Positions 35,475 to 43,303 of a stretch of DNA of 64,000 nt are shown here, piece by piece. Location of the stretch: NCBI GenBank assembly GCA_902760865.1, contig CACWID010000001.1, positions 62,001 through 126,000 on the forward strand. The letters are read 5' to 3'. Position 1 is the stretch's first letter; every line of letters begins with the position of its first letter. The notes beneath the pieces are model-generated. The model had not been told where the DNA came from. It searched no databases and worked only from the letters and a program-made list of their open reading frames with translations. A program made the translations under genes and the position numbers. The stretch is from an uncultured Bacteroidales bacterium (GTDB lineage Bacteria; Bacteroidota; Bacteroidia; Bacteroidales; Muribaculaceae).

Positions 35475-37418
35475 TCAGTTGCCTTGAAGCAGCCGCCTGA
35501 TCAGGGTGGTGACGTCGCCGATGTCGGTCTGGCCGTCTCCGTCCACGTCGGTGTTGTACATCGCGATGCCTTCGCCGTTGTGGCCCAGCATGTAGTTGAT
35601 GAGCAGGGCGACATCATCGATGTTGATTTTGCCGTCACCGTTGGTGTCGCCGGGCAGGCGAACCTCGTTGATGTACTTCCCGAGCAGGGCCTCGGCACGG
35701 CCACGCAGCCAGGTGGCGGCACGCGGCCACTGCTCAGCGTAGTCCAGATTGTCGCTGGTGCATTCGGCCTGCGCGTTCTGCTCCAGCGAGGGCCGTGCAA
35801 AGCGATAGTACTCCTCGCAGAAGTCGCACAGCTCGTCGATGTCGTTGTCCACGAACTGTTGCCACAGCTCGGCCATGCGGTGCAGCACCGCGGGGTAGGA
35901 GCGCAGCCGCTTGAAGAAGGTGGACTGTCCCCAGTCATAGACGTTGAAGTAATCGACCCTCACGCTACAGCGGAAGTAGCTGTTGTTGGTCTGTTTACCG
36001 AAGGCCCAGTCGAAGTCCCACCCCGGCCCGAAGTTGAACTTGCTGTTCTCGTCCAGGATGTTCTCGTGATAGCAGTAACCGCTCTTGGGGTGGAAAATCT
36101 CGTAGTTGCAGATGAGCTCGTTGAGCATCAGGTAGCGGGCCAGGAAGTCGATATCGACGTGGGCGGCGAGATCTGTGCTGTCCTGCACCGCCTTGCACAT
36201 GGCGTTGAACCGCTCTTTCACCTGCTTGAGCGTGATGACGGTCTCGTCGGTCTCGCTGAAGTCCGGGTCCTTGACGTTGCAGCAGATGCGGTAGGGCGTG
36301 GAGAGGAACTTCTGGGTGGCTACCTCGTCGTAGTTGCAGTCCAGCTTGATGAGTGTGGCGACGCTCTCGTCCTCGACCTCGATGCTGTTGCCGGCCAGGC
36401 CCACCTTCTCGGTGAAGTTGTAGCTACCCTTATAGACACCGTTGATGTACAGGTCCACCGGGATCATGTGGTTGGCGCCGGGCGTGCCGAGCAGGCTGGC
36501 GGCCTTCATGCCGATGGCGTTGGTCATCATCGAGCCGCGCATCTTGTTGGCCAGCAGCACCCAGTTCTTGCCCTTCTTCAGGCCCAGCGGCTTCTTCTTG
36601 CTGGCGAACTTCAGGCGGTAGGGGTTCTTGGCGTCGGGGTTGGAGGACCAGCTCGTGTGGCCGCGTCCCTTGATCTGCACCGAGTCGGTCATCGAGGGGA
36701 AGATGCCCTTGCCGTCGATGATGATTTCGGCGTCCAGGTAAACTTCCTTGCTCGTGATGTTCTCGCCGCCCACGGTGTTGATGTCGATGCGCGGCACGGC
36801 GGTGCTGTGGTCGGTGAGGAAGTCGGCATGCACGGTGTAGCGTCTGCCGTAAGGCTCAAAGCCGTATCCGTTCCCGCCCTCGAGCGGCGCGAGCACGAGG
36901 TCGCCGGGATAATACACCAGGTAGTCCCTGTCCTTGTCGAAGTGCAGGCGGCTCACGTTGGACTGCTGCTGCTTGCCGTCGACCGTGACCTTGGCCTGGT
37001 CGTCCGACAGCTCGAACGATGCCGTCAGCCACTTGCCGATGCCGAGGACATCGACGATGATTTTGTCTCCGTCGATGGTGCCGACGGCGTCGCTGATCAC
37101 CTGGTAGTTATACTTGTTGTTGAACTTGTAGGAGGTGATGGCGGGCAGGTCCTTGGTCGGCGCATTGTCGATGGACTTGATGTCGCTGGTCCTGTACTGG
37201 TAGGATGTGCCGTCGGCTACAGTGATGATGATGCGCGGGCCGCTGTGGGCCAGTCCCTTCATGCAGCTCTCTGGAAAGACCACCAGGTGACCGTCGTTGA
37301 AGGTCAGGTAGCAGTCTGCGGCAGCGGCCGAGGGGCCGGATGCGGCGGCCGTCAGCAGGATCAGCGCCGTGACGGCGAGGCGCATGATGGAACGTAATGG
37401 GGAATGAGGGCAGCTCAT
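35475..37418 (-). CDS. Secreted CotH-family protein with dockerin-like repeats, second copy (647 aa)
   Basis: A signal peptide ends near residue 33 (TAAASGPSAAAA). An N-terminal beta domain precedes a CotH domain at about 210-560: GRGHTSWSSNPDAKNPYRL, PVDLYINGVYKGSYNFTEKV, and FNFGPGWDFDWAFGKQ, which is the counterpart of the IPWDLD motif in the first copy. The C-terminal pair of dockerin-like repeats reads GDTNGDGKINIDDVALLI and TDVDGDGQTDIGDVTTLI. An internal ATG at 37385 (MRLAVTALILL) is an equally good start. A -7 element lies 42 bases upstream of 37418. The local order is C10 peptidases then CotH, all dockerin-bearing and on the same strand but with separate promoters. Confidence 0.88.
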   Translation of the reverse strand: MSCPHSPLRSIMRLAVTALILLTAAASGPSAAAADCYLTFNDGHLVVFPESCMKGLAHSGPRIIITVADGTSYQYRTSDIKSIDNAPTKDLPAITSYKFNNKYNYQVISDAVGTIDGDKIIVDVLGIGKWLTASFELSDDQAKVTVDGKQQQSNVSRLHFDKDRDYLVYYPGDLVLAPLEGGNGYGFEPYGRRYTVHADFLTDHSTAVPRIDINTVGGENITSKEVYLDAEIIIDGKGIFPSMTDSVQIKGRGHTSWSSNPDAKNPYRLKFASKKKPLGLKKGKNWVLLANKMRGSMMTNAIGMKAASLLGTPGANHMIPVDLYINGVYKGSYNFTEKVGLAGNSIEVEDESVATLIKLDCNYDEVATQKFLSTPYRICCNVKDPDFSETDETVITLKQVKERFNAMCKAVQDSTDLAAHVDIDFLARYLMLNELICNYEIFHPKSGYCYHENILDENSKFNFGPGWDFDWAFGKQTNNSYFRCSVRVDYFNVYDWGQSTFFKRLRSYPAVLHRMAELWQQFVDNDIDELCDFCEEYYRFARPSLEQNAQAECTSDNLDYAEQWPRAATWLRGRAEALLGKYINEVRLPGDTNGDGKINIDDVALLINYMLGHNGEGIAMYNTDVDGDGQTDIGDVTTLIRRLLQGN

Positions 37419-37460
37419 GTCGTTGCTTTTTTATTGGAAACGGTTCTGTAAATACGGCTG

Positions 37461-37468
37461 CAAAGGTA
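37461..37468 (-). promoter_or_regulatory. Promoter -7 element of the second CotH gene
   Basis: TACCTTTG on the minus strand. Confidence 0.55.
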
Positions 37469-37503
37469 ACACAATTTTCTGAATGTCACGCCTTCGGGCT
37501 GGC

Positions 37504-37914
37504 TCACGGGCGGCACAGCAACAGCAACACGCGGGCACGGTGCAGGCGCCAGGCCGTGCCATAGATGCTGTCCTCGTCGCCGTAGAGCGTCATGAGCGTG
37601 TAGTTGGCCAGCGCGCTGACCATCGCGTTCTTCAGGTCGCGGGCGAGCGAGAGCAGCGGGCGCTTCCTGAGCTCCAGTCCCAGCACGATGTTCTGGCTGT
37701 CGATGTTGAAGTTGATGTTCTGGCTGACGATGTAGCCGCTCATGCGGGCGAGCAGGTCGTCGAGGCCCTCGCGCACGCGGCGGTCCACGATGGGCTCATT
37801 ACTGTGGTTGACGCCCCAAGCGGTGGCGTTGTCGGCGGGGTGCCAGGTCCCCTCGGTGTAAATGGCTTGTTGGATGTCATCCAGGTCGATGACGATGTCG
37901 ATGCGGTATTTCAT
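37504..37914 (-). CDS. Unrecognised small protein (136 aa)
   Basis: I do not recognise this protein. It has no signal peptide and no membrane segment. It starts MKYRIDIVIDLDDIQQAIY and has a middle part with strand-like segments (YIVSQNINFNIDSQNIVLGL) and a helical end. The pattern (beta start, helix, two beta strands, long helix) reminds me of small structural proteins in Bacteroidota phages and prophages, but that is a memory-based guess. It follows another unrecognised gene on the same strand across a 95-base gap with a 9-base CTAGA array, and the two probably share the promoter at 38535-38565. Confidence 0.65.
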   Translation of the reverse strand: MKYRIDIVIDLDDIQQAIYTEGTWHPADNATAWGVNHSNEPIVDRRVREGLDDLLARMSGYIVSQNINFNIDSQNIVLGLELRKRPLLSLARDLKNAMVSALANYTLMTLYGDEDSIYGTAWRLHRARVLLLLCRP

Positions 37915-37954
37915 GGTGATGTTTTTTAGTCGTTAGTTTTTTTGTTGCTGGGTT

Positions 37955-37995
37955 CTAGATTTTCTAGATGATCTAGATGATCTAGATTTTCTAGA
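37955..37995. repeat. 9-base phased CTAGA array, five units
   Basis: CTAGA starts at 37955, 37964, 37973, 37982 and 37991, exactly nine bases apart. It lies between two co-oriented small genes. Confidence 0.88.
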
Positions 37996-38009
37996 GGGGG
38001 GGAGGGGGG

Positions 38010-38489
38010 CTAGCACCTGAGGGCGCGGGGGCGGGCTTGGGGGCAGATTTTGGTCAGGGCGGTGACGGGCGAGATGAAGAACCGCGAGGCGCGGCAGTGG
38101 TCGAGCACGTGGTCGATGGCGCGAGGGATGCTCATGCCCTGGGCAATCAGCTGCTGCACGCGGGAGGTGATTTCGTACCACATCTGGCGGCGCAGGCGGG
38201 ATTCGGCGATGCCCTGGTTGGCGTTGGAGCGGAAGGTTTGCGCTCCGTTGCCCTTCTTCTCGGCCTCGCTCAGCAAGTGGCACACGCAGCGGTAGGCCCG
38301 CTCATAATTCACGTGATAGTGCGGATGGCCGTTGGCGATGGTGAACTGCACTGCGGCGCGGCGCGCCTTGCTCTCGCTCATGCCCTTGGCCAGAAAGGCG
38401 TCAAGCGTCGGATGGTACAGGGCCAGGAACTCCTGGTCGCGACGGCGGCACAAGTCTCGTTGCTCAAAGATGGATTCTGTGTTTTTCAT
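38010..38489 (-). CDS. Unrecognised small basic protein, possibly phage-derived (159 aa)
   Basis: No signal peptide. It is helical and basic, rich in Arg and His. The N-terminus (SIFEQRDLCRRRDQEFLALY) and the C-terminal motif (CRASRFFISPVTAL) resemble short Bacteroidota proteins near phage or conjugative-element genes that share an A-x-RF(W/Y/F)-hydrophobic-S motif. I recall that motif but cannot verify it here. A central segment (YERAYRCVCHLLSEAEKKG) is also helical. It has a full-consensus promoter. The C-terminus after the motif (CPQARPRALRC) is low quality and may be drifting. Confidence 0.65.
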   Translation of the reverse strand: MKNTESIFEQRDLCRRRDQEFLALYHPTLDAFLAKGMSESKARRAAVQFTIANGHPHYHVNYERAYRCVCHLLSEAEKKGNGAQTFRSNANQGIAESRLRRQMWYEITSRVQQLIAQGMSIPRAIDHVLDHCRASRFFISPVTALTKICPQARPRALRC

Positions 38490-38820
38490 GCTTAAGAATG
38501 GTGTTTAAAATGGTAAAACAATAATTTTATGTTGCAAAATTACAACATTCTTGGTGATTTGTCAATACTTTTGGCTGATTTTTTTCTAAAAAACTTCAGT
38601 TCGGTGTGGGTAGATTCCTCTCTAATATTCTAGGGAAGAGGCGCTTATGCGGTCATTTACGGTAGTCGTTCGGGCTTCGTCAGGCATGTGGCCATCGGGC
38701 TCGCGCTAAAATCGGCGACAACATTCAACCATGGTTCCCATTTGGTTTTTGTCTTTTTCTCACTCACTTGAGAGAGAATTTTTTATTTTTTCTTCTATAA
38801 GGGGGGTGCAGGGGGGGGAA
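38490..38820. other. Intergenic stretch without genes
   Basis: Apart from the minus-strand promoter at 38535-38565, I see only AT-rich DNA, with homopolymer-rich sequence (T runs, then two G runs) at about 38775-38820. No gene and no clear hairpin was found. Confidence 0.5.
38535..38565 (-). promoter_or_regulatory. Promoter of the two small unrecognised genes
   Basis: On the minus strand TTG (38565-38563), 20 bases, TAATTTTG (38542-38535), 46 bases before the start. Confidence 0.7.
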
Positions 38821-38821
38821 C

Positions 38822-39025
38822 TCTTCTTTTTTCTTTTTTGTTTTTTTGGTTTTGGTTTGGTTTTGCTTTGGTTTTAGTTTGGTTTTTGTTTGGTTTTTTG
38901 GGGTTATGGGGTTATGGGTAGGTTTGATTGGGTATTGGGCTGATTTTTAGGATTTTGATAGGGTTTAAAACGGTTTTTCGGTTTTTTTGCTTTGGTTTTG
39001 GTTTGGTTTTTTTCGGTTTTTTGCT
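38822..39025. repeat. G/T-only low-complexity tract
   Basis: About 200 bases whose plus strand is almost only T and G, built from variants of GGTTTTG and TTTGGTT, with runs of G (TTGGGGTTATGGGG) near 38898-38912. There is no fixed unit length. It ends in the -33 element of the promoter for the cohesin-like gene. The minus strand is accordingly almost pure A/C. Confidence 0.85.
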
Positions 39026-39051
39026 GTTATTGAAAACTTGTTGTACTTTTG
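39020..39051 (+). promoter_or_regulatory. Promoter of the cohesin-like gene
   Basis: TTTG (39020-39023), 20 bases, TACTTTTG (39044-39051). The -33 element is the last word of the G/T tract. Confidence 0.75.
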
Positions 39052-39085
39052 CGGTGATATAATAACCGATGAAATGATTTCTGGT

Positions 39086-39628
39086 ATGAAACAGATGATG
39101 ATAACGCTGCTGGCCATGGTGCTGGCATTGCCGTGTGTGGCCCAGGTCAACCGGTTGTACATGAATGATTTTGAGATAGAGCCCGACTCGACAATCACCG
39201 TGTCGTTATACTTGACCAACGAGGACCCGACCCGTGGCCTCCAGTTCAACCTGAAGGTGCCCGAGGGGCTGACCCGTTGTGGATATGAGAGCACGGCCTA
39301 TAGCAATGAGTATAACATGACCGTGGTCTGCGAGAGCACCGGCGCCAACAAGTATACGGCTTTTGTTTACCCCCCGACGCGCATCTGCTACCCGGCCGAC
39401 AATGCCCGCGAGGTGGTGTCCTTTACCTTCAAGGCCTCCTCGGGCTTCAAGGGAGGCGAACTGGTCATCGATGGCTGCAAGGGCTCGACGATGGACAGCA
39501 AAACGTTTAACATCGAGGGCGACACCGTCGTTGTGACCGTGCCTGCCCGTTCGCTCGTCGGCATCCCTGTGGACCAGCAGTCCGCCGATGAACCTTTCTT
39601 CAATCTGCAGGAGAAACCTGCACGATGA
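39086..39628 (+). CDS. Small secreted protein with a cohesin-like beta-sandwich (180 aa)
   Basis: Signal peptide MKQMMITLLAMVLALPCVAQ. The mature part is one beta-rich domain of about 150 residues. It begins with the pattern seen in cohesins and related folds: a strand with EIEPDSTITVSLYLTNED, then GLQFNLKVPEGL (compare the usual G-hydrophobic-QF-x-hydrophobic core), later REVVSFTFKASSGFKGG and a closing VVVTVPAR. No dockerin, anchor or T9SS tail is visible. The call rests on pattern, not on a search; other Ig-like folds are possible. I chose the ATG at 39086 for its signal peptide; 39074 is an alternative. It matters because five other proteins in this window end or begin with dockerin-like repeats. 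Confidence 0.6.
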   Translation: MKQMMITLLAMVLALPCVAQVNRLYMNDFEIEPDSTITVSLYLTNEDPTRGLQFNLKVPEGLTRCGYESTAYSNEYNMTVVCESTGANKYTAFVYPPTRICYPADNAREVVSFTFKASSGFKGGELVIDGCKGSTMDSKTFNIEGDTVVVTVPARSLVGIPVDQQSADEPFFNLQEKPAR

Positions 39629-39748
39629 CTCGCAGCATCCTCCACAGCCTCAACAATAAATAACGTGCATCAATGCCTCCGGGGGATTAAACCTCGGTGC
39701 CTGACCTGCGTCTAAAGGGGTGAAATTAACAATTACACGCAAGATACG

Positions 39749-40495
39749 ATGATGAAGAGATTACTGATAACGATGTTGCTTGCGGTGGCTATAGTGATGC
39801 CCCAGCAGCTGATGGCTAGGGACTTTGGCAACGAGACCCTCAACTATGAGATTGTCTATCACTGGGGCGTGATCTGGAAGCATGCTGCCGACGCGACGCT
39901 GAGCCTGCGCAAGACCAGCACCGGCTACAACGCCCAGCTCACCGGCAAGACCCGCTCGTGGGCCGACAAGGTCTATCCCGTGCGCGACACGCTCAAGTGT
40001 ACCATGGACGCCAACCTCAGGCCGCAGCGCTACGAGAAGATGACCCATGAGAAGGACTACTATGCCCGCGACGTCATCAAGTTCTCCTACCACTACAGCA
40101 ACACGAACGCCCACTGCACGCGCTACCGCAAGAGCGGTACCACCTCTATCGACCTGAGTGCCAAGGCACAGGCCTATGACATGGTGAGCGTCTTCTACAT
40201 GCTGCGCAACCTGGACTACGATGAACTGAGCCGCAACAAGAACTACACGACCGTCATCTTCTCGGGCAAGGAGAAGGAATACCTCACCATCAACTACAAG
40301 GGCGTCGAGACCATCAAGATGCGTGACGGCTCCAAGTGCAAGGCCCACTGCATCGCCTTCAAGTTCACCCAGGAGGGCGGCAAGAAGTCGAGCGACAACA
40401 TCACGGCATGGATGTCGACCGATGCATCGCGCATTCCGCTGCTGCTCGTGGGCAAGCTCCCCGTCGGCGAGGTGAAGTGTTATTATAAGAATTAG
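39749..40495 (+). CDS. DUF3108 domain secreted protein (248 aa)
   Basis: Signal peptide to about residue 23 (ending QQLMA). The mature protein fits DUF3108: the opening ETLNYEIVYHWGVIWKHAADATLSL, the middle TLKCTMDANLRPQRYEKMTHEKDYY, and the end STDASRIPLLLVGKLPVGEVKCYY, which is the family pattern for a periplasmic beta-barrel-like protein of unknown function. It lies 120 bases after the cohesin-like gene on the same strand. A promoter of its own is not obvious. Confidence 0.85.
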   Translation: MMKRLLITMLLAVAIVMPQQLMARDFGNETLNYEIVYHWGVIWKHAADATLSLRKTSTGYNAQLTGKTRSWADKVYPVRDTLKCTMDANLRPQRYEKMTHEKDYYARDVIKFSYHYSNTNAHCTRYRKSGTTSIDLSAKAQAYDMVSVFYMLRNLDYDELSRNKNYTTVIFSGKEKEYLTINYKGVETIKMRDGSKCKAHCIAFKFTQEGGKKSSDNITAWMSTDASRIPLLLVGKLPVGEVKCYYKN

Positions 40496-40500
40496 GCTTT

Positions 40501-40598
40501 TAGCTGTTAGCCATTAGCTGTTAGCCATTAGCTGTTAGCCATTAGCTGTTAGCCATTAGCTGTTAGCCATTAGCCTTTAGCCTTTAGCCGTTAGCTGT
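40501..40598. repeat. 7-base phased tandem repeat (TAGCnnT)
   Basis: TAGC recurs every seven bases from 40501 to 40592 (40501, 40508, 40515, 40522, and so on), mostly alternating TAGCTGT and TAGCCAT, so the larger unit is 14 bases. About 14 units lie in the gap between the DUF3108 gene and the efflux operon. Confidence 0.9.
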
Positions 40599-40629
40599 TG
40601 GCTTTTGGGGTTGGGGCTGTGAACATTGT

Positions 40630-40672
40630 AACTGTCTCAAATTGCACGAATAGTGTGCTATTTGGGACAGTT
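40630..40672. promoter_or_regulatory. Inverted repeat before the efflux operon, candidate operator
   Basis: Left arm 40630-40647 and right arm 40655-40672 match at 16 of 18 positions around a seven-base loop. The right arm ends directly at the -33 element (TTG 40674-40676; an earlier TTG is at 40671-40673) of the operon promoter. No T run follows, so an operator is more likely than a terminator. Confidence 0.55.
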
Positions 40673-40673
40673 G

Positions 40674-40704
40674 TTGTTCGTTTCTAAAAATAATAGTACT
40701 TTTG
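40674..40704 (+). promoter_or_regulatory. Promoter of the efflux operon
   Basis: TTG (40674-40676), 20 bases, TACTTTTG (40697-40704), 33 bases before the TolC ATG. Confidence 0.75.
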
Positions 40705-40737
40705 CACACGTAATACAGACCGAAATTGAGAATAACT

Positions 40738-42159
40738 ATGCGAAACATCGTTCTGATAGTGCTTTGTGCCATTACGTTAACTGCTGCGGCCCAGGTAATG
40801 ACCCTGGACTCGTGCCGCAATCTGGCACTGCGCAACAACAAGGAAATCCAGCAGACGGCACTCGCCATCGAGAAGGCAGGCTACCAGCGCAAGGAGGCTG
40901 CTGCGGCCTATCTGCCCCAGTTTGACCTCACGGCGGGCTACATCTACAATTCCCGCAAGGTCTCGCTCATCAAGGAGGACCAGTTGCTGCCCACCAAGTC
41001 GTTCAACCCGCAGACGGGCCAATATGACTTCAACCTGCTCATGGACCCCACCACGGGCTACCCGGTGCAGGTGAATGGCCAGTACGTCCCCACGACGGTC
41101 GCCTTGTTGCCCAAGAGCGGCATGACCTATAACATCCACAGCCTGATGGGTGGCGCACTGACGGTGACCCAGCCCATCTACATGGGCGGCAAGATCACCG
41201 CGATGAACCAGATTACCGAGCTGGCCCAGCAACTCGCACAGGAGATGCGCCAGAGCAAGGTCGAGGACGTCATCTACAACGTGGATGCTGCCTACTGGCA
41301 GGTCATCTCGCTGTGCGCCAAGCAGAAGCTGGCCCGCAGCTACGTGGACCTGCTGCAGTCGCTCGACAATGACGTCAAGGCCATGGTCAGCGAGGGTGTC
41401 GCCACGCGGGCCAACCAGCTGTCGGTCGATGTCAAACTCAACGAGGCAAACGTCGATCTGACCAAGGTGGACAACGGCGTGACGCTCTCGCGCATGCTGC
41501 TCGCCCAACTGTGCGGATTGCCCATCAATTCGCCGATGGTGCTTGCCGACGAGGGCCGGGAAGAACTGGGAACAGCGCTGGCACCCACCAGCATCAATAT
41601 GAATGAGGTCTATGGCCGTCGCCACGATGTGCGTTCTCTCGAGTTGGCCACCCGCATCTATGACCAGCAGGTCAAGGTGGCCCGCAGCGAGATGATGCCC
41701 AAGTTGGCCGCTGTCGCCGCCCTGCACGCCACCAACCCCAACAGCTATGACGGCTTCGAGAACCGCTTCGGCGCTGCCTTCAGCGTCGGCGCGACGCTGA
41801 GGATGCCGCTGTGGCACTGGGGCGGGCTGAGCAACAAGGTCAAGGCCGCACAGGTCGAGGCCAACGTCAAGCGCCTCGAGCTCGACGATGCCAAGGAGAA
41901 AATCGAGCTCCAGGTCAACCAGGCCGCCTTCCGTTACCAGGAGGCGTTCAAGACCTATGAGGCCACTAAGTCCAACCTGGCGCAGGCCGACGAGAACCTG
42001 CGCATCGCCAATGTCGCCTACAAGGAAGGTATGGGCACCCTCGACGATGTCCTCACCGCCCAGACGGCTTGGCTCAAGGCCAACAGCGAGAAGATCGATG
42101 CCGAAATCGACGTCCAGATGACCCACGAGTACCTCAACAAGGTCATGGGAAATTTTTAG
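40738..42159 (+). CDS. TolC-family outer-membrane efflux protein (473 aa)
   Basis: Outer-membrane channel of an efflux or export system. Signal peptide MRNIVLIVLCAITLTAAAQ. It has the duplicated outer-membrane-factor architecture: first half with MTLDSCRNLALRNNKEIQQ and long helices, second half with RSLELATRIYDQQVKVARSEM and the closing helix AYKEGMGTLDDVLTAQTAWL, which is the typical end signature. I used the ATG at 40738; a TTG at 40726 would add four residues without benefit. It is the first gene of a four-gene operon with an adaptor and two ABC-2 permeases. Confidence 0.92.
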   Translation: MRNIVLIVLCAITLTAAAQVMTLDSCRNLALRNNKEIQQTALAIEKAGYQRKEAAAAYLPQFDLTAGYIYNSRKVSLIKEDQLLPTKSFNPQTGQYDFNLLMDPTTGYPVQVNGQYVPTTVALLPKSGMTYNIHSLMGGALTVTQPIYMGGKITAMNQITELAQQLAQEMRQSKVEDVIYNVDAAYWQVISLCAKQKLARSYVDLLQSLDNDVKAMVSEGVATRANQLSVDVKLNEANVDLTKVDNGVTLSRMLLAQLCGLPINSPMVLADEGREELGTALAPTSINMNEVYGRRHDVRSLELATRIYDQQVKVARSEMMPKLAAVAALHATNPNSYDGFENRFGAAFSVGATLRMPLWHWGGLSNKVKAAQVEANVKRLELDDAKEKIELQVNQAAFRYQEAFKTYEATKSNLAQADENLRIANVAYKEGMGTLDDVLTAQTAWLKANSEKIDAEIDVQMTHEYLNKVMGNF

Positions 42160-42163
42160 GCTT

Positions 42164-42215
42164 TAGTTGAAAACTGAAAACTGCACAACTGACAACTGTA
42201 AAACTGACAACTAGA
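42164..42215. repeat. ACTG-type phased repeat between tolC and hlyD
   Basis: ACTG starts at 42173, 42180, 42188, 42195 and 42203, with spacings 7, 8, 7 and 8, so the larger unit is 15 bases. An ACTA variant follows at 42210. It resembles the ACTG words at 868-966 and 61478-61500. Confidence 0.75.
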
Positions 42216-42216
42216 T

Positions 42217-43227
42217 ATGGAAAAAGACGAACAGAGAACCGTGGTCCGCAAGAAGGACAAAGCGCTGCTGGCAGCGCTGGCCGTGTTTGCCCTGGTGATG
42301 GCAGGCGTTGCCATCGTGGGCATCCTGCTCATCCATCCCGCCGACACCACCACCCAGGGACAGGCCGACTGCGACGCCGTGCGCGTCAGCGGCAAGCTGC
42401 CGGGGCGCATCGTGCGCTTCTATGTCCACGAGGGTGACACGGTGCACAAGGGCGACAAGCTGGTGAGCATCTACTCCAGCACTGTCGATGCCAAGTATTA
42501 CCAGGCTCAGCAGGCCGCCGCCGCTGCCGCCTCACAGACGCAGAAGGCCGAGCGCGGCACCCGCGAGGAGCTGAAGCAGAGCGCCTACAACGTCTGGCAA
42601 CAGGCCATCGCGGCACAGACCATCGCCGAGAAGACTTATCAGCGACTGGAAAACCTCTACAAGCAGGGTGTCGCTACCCAGCAGAAACGTGACGAAGCCA
42701 AGGCTGCATTTGATGCCGCCACGGCTCAGGTCAAGGCTGCCAAGGCCCAGTATGATATGGCCGTGAGGGGAGCCCAGCAGGAGGACAAGAATGCTGCCCG
42801 CAGCATCGCCAATGCCGCTCGTGGCACCGTCAAGGAAGTCGAGAGCCTGCTCGAGGACCAGGTGCTGCTGGCGCCGTGCGACGGCGAGGTGAGCGAGATC
42901 TACCCCCAGGAGGGCGAACTCGTCGCCATGGGCACTCCCATCATGTCGATCGCCAAGTTGGACGATATGTGGGTGAGCTTCAGCGTGCGCGAGGAGATGC
43001 TGAACGACCTGCCCATGGGCAAAGAGGTGAACGTGCGCATCCCCGCACTGAACAACATGCAGACCAAGATGTCGATCTATTACATCCACGACATGGGCAG
43101 CTATGCTGTCTGGCAGGCCGCCAAGGCCCAGGGCCAGTATGACAGCAAGACCTTCGAGGTCAAGATGCGCCCCGTCAGCAAGGTGCCCAACCTGCGGCCC
43201 GGCATGTCGGTTATTCTGGAGAAGTAG
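42217..43227 (+). CDS. HlyD-family periplasmic adaptor protein (336 aa)
   Basis: The adaptor links the inner-membrane permeases to the TolC channel. One membrane segment is at about residues 20-42 (LAALAVFALVMAGVAIVGIL). The first biotinyl-lipoyl half is GKLPGRIVRFYVHEGDTVHK near 60, then a long coiled-coil hairpin (about 85-200, with many Ala, Gln and Lys), then the second half-motif DQVLLAPCDGEVSEIYPQEG near 212 and a beta-barrel part to the end. It starts 57 bases after tolC, with the ACTG repeat array in the gap. Confidence 0.92.
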   Translation: MEKDEQRTVVRKKDKALLAALAVFALVMAGVAIVGILLIHPADTTTQGQADCDAVRVSGKLPGRIVRFYVHEGDTVHKGDKLVSIYSSTVDAKYYQAQQAAAAAASQTQKAERGTREELKQSAYNVWQQAIAAQTIAEKTYQRLENLYKQGVATQQKRDEAKAAFDAATAQVKAAKAQYDMAVRGAQQEDKNAARSIANAARGTVKEVESLLEDQVLLAPCDGEVSEIYPQEGELVAMGTPIMSIAKLDDMWVSFSVREEMLNDLPMGKEVNVRIPALNNMQTKMSIYYIHDMGSYAVWQAAKAQGQYDSKTFEVKMRPVSKVPNLRPGMSVILEK

Positions 43228-43238
43228 TTTTTGAGTTT

Positions 43239-43279
43239 CTAGACAATCTAGACAATCTAGATTTTCTAGAGGGTCTAGA
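43239..43279. repeat. 9-base phased CTAGA array, five units
   Basis: CTAGA starts at 43239, 43248, 43257, 43266 and 43275, exactly nine bases apart, between hlyD and the first permease gene. Confidence 0.88.
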
Positions 43280-43303
43280 AAAAGAAAAATAACAGAGACA
43301 ATC

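Noticed and set aside
37504..38489. A prophage
   Set aside because: Only two small genes give a weak resemblance. There is no integrase, portal, capsid, terminase or attachment site.
38822..39025. Telomere-like or simple microsatellite DNA
   Set aside because: There is no constant unit. The tract is a biased G/T composition, not a true tandem repeat.
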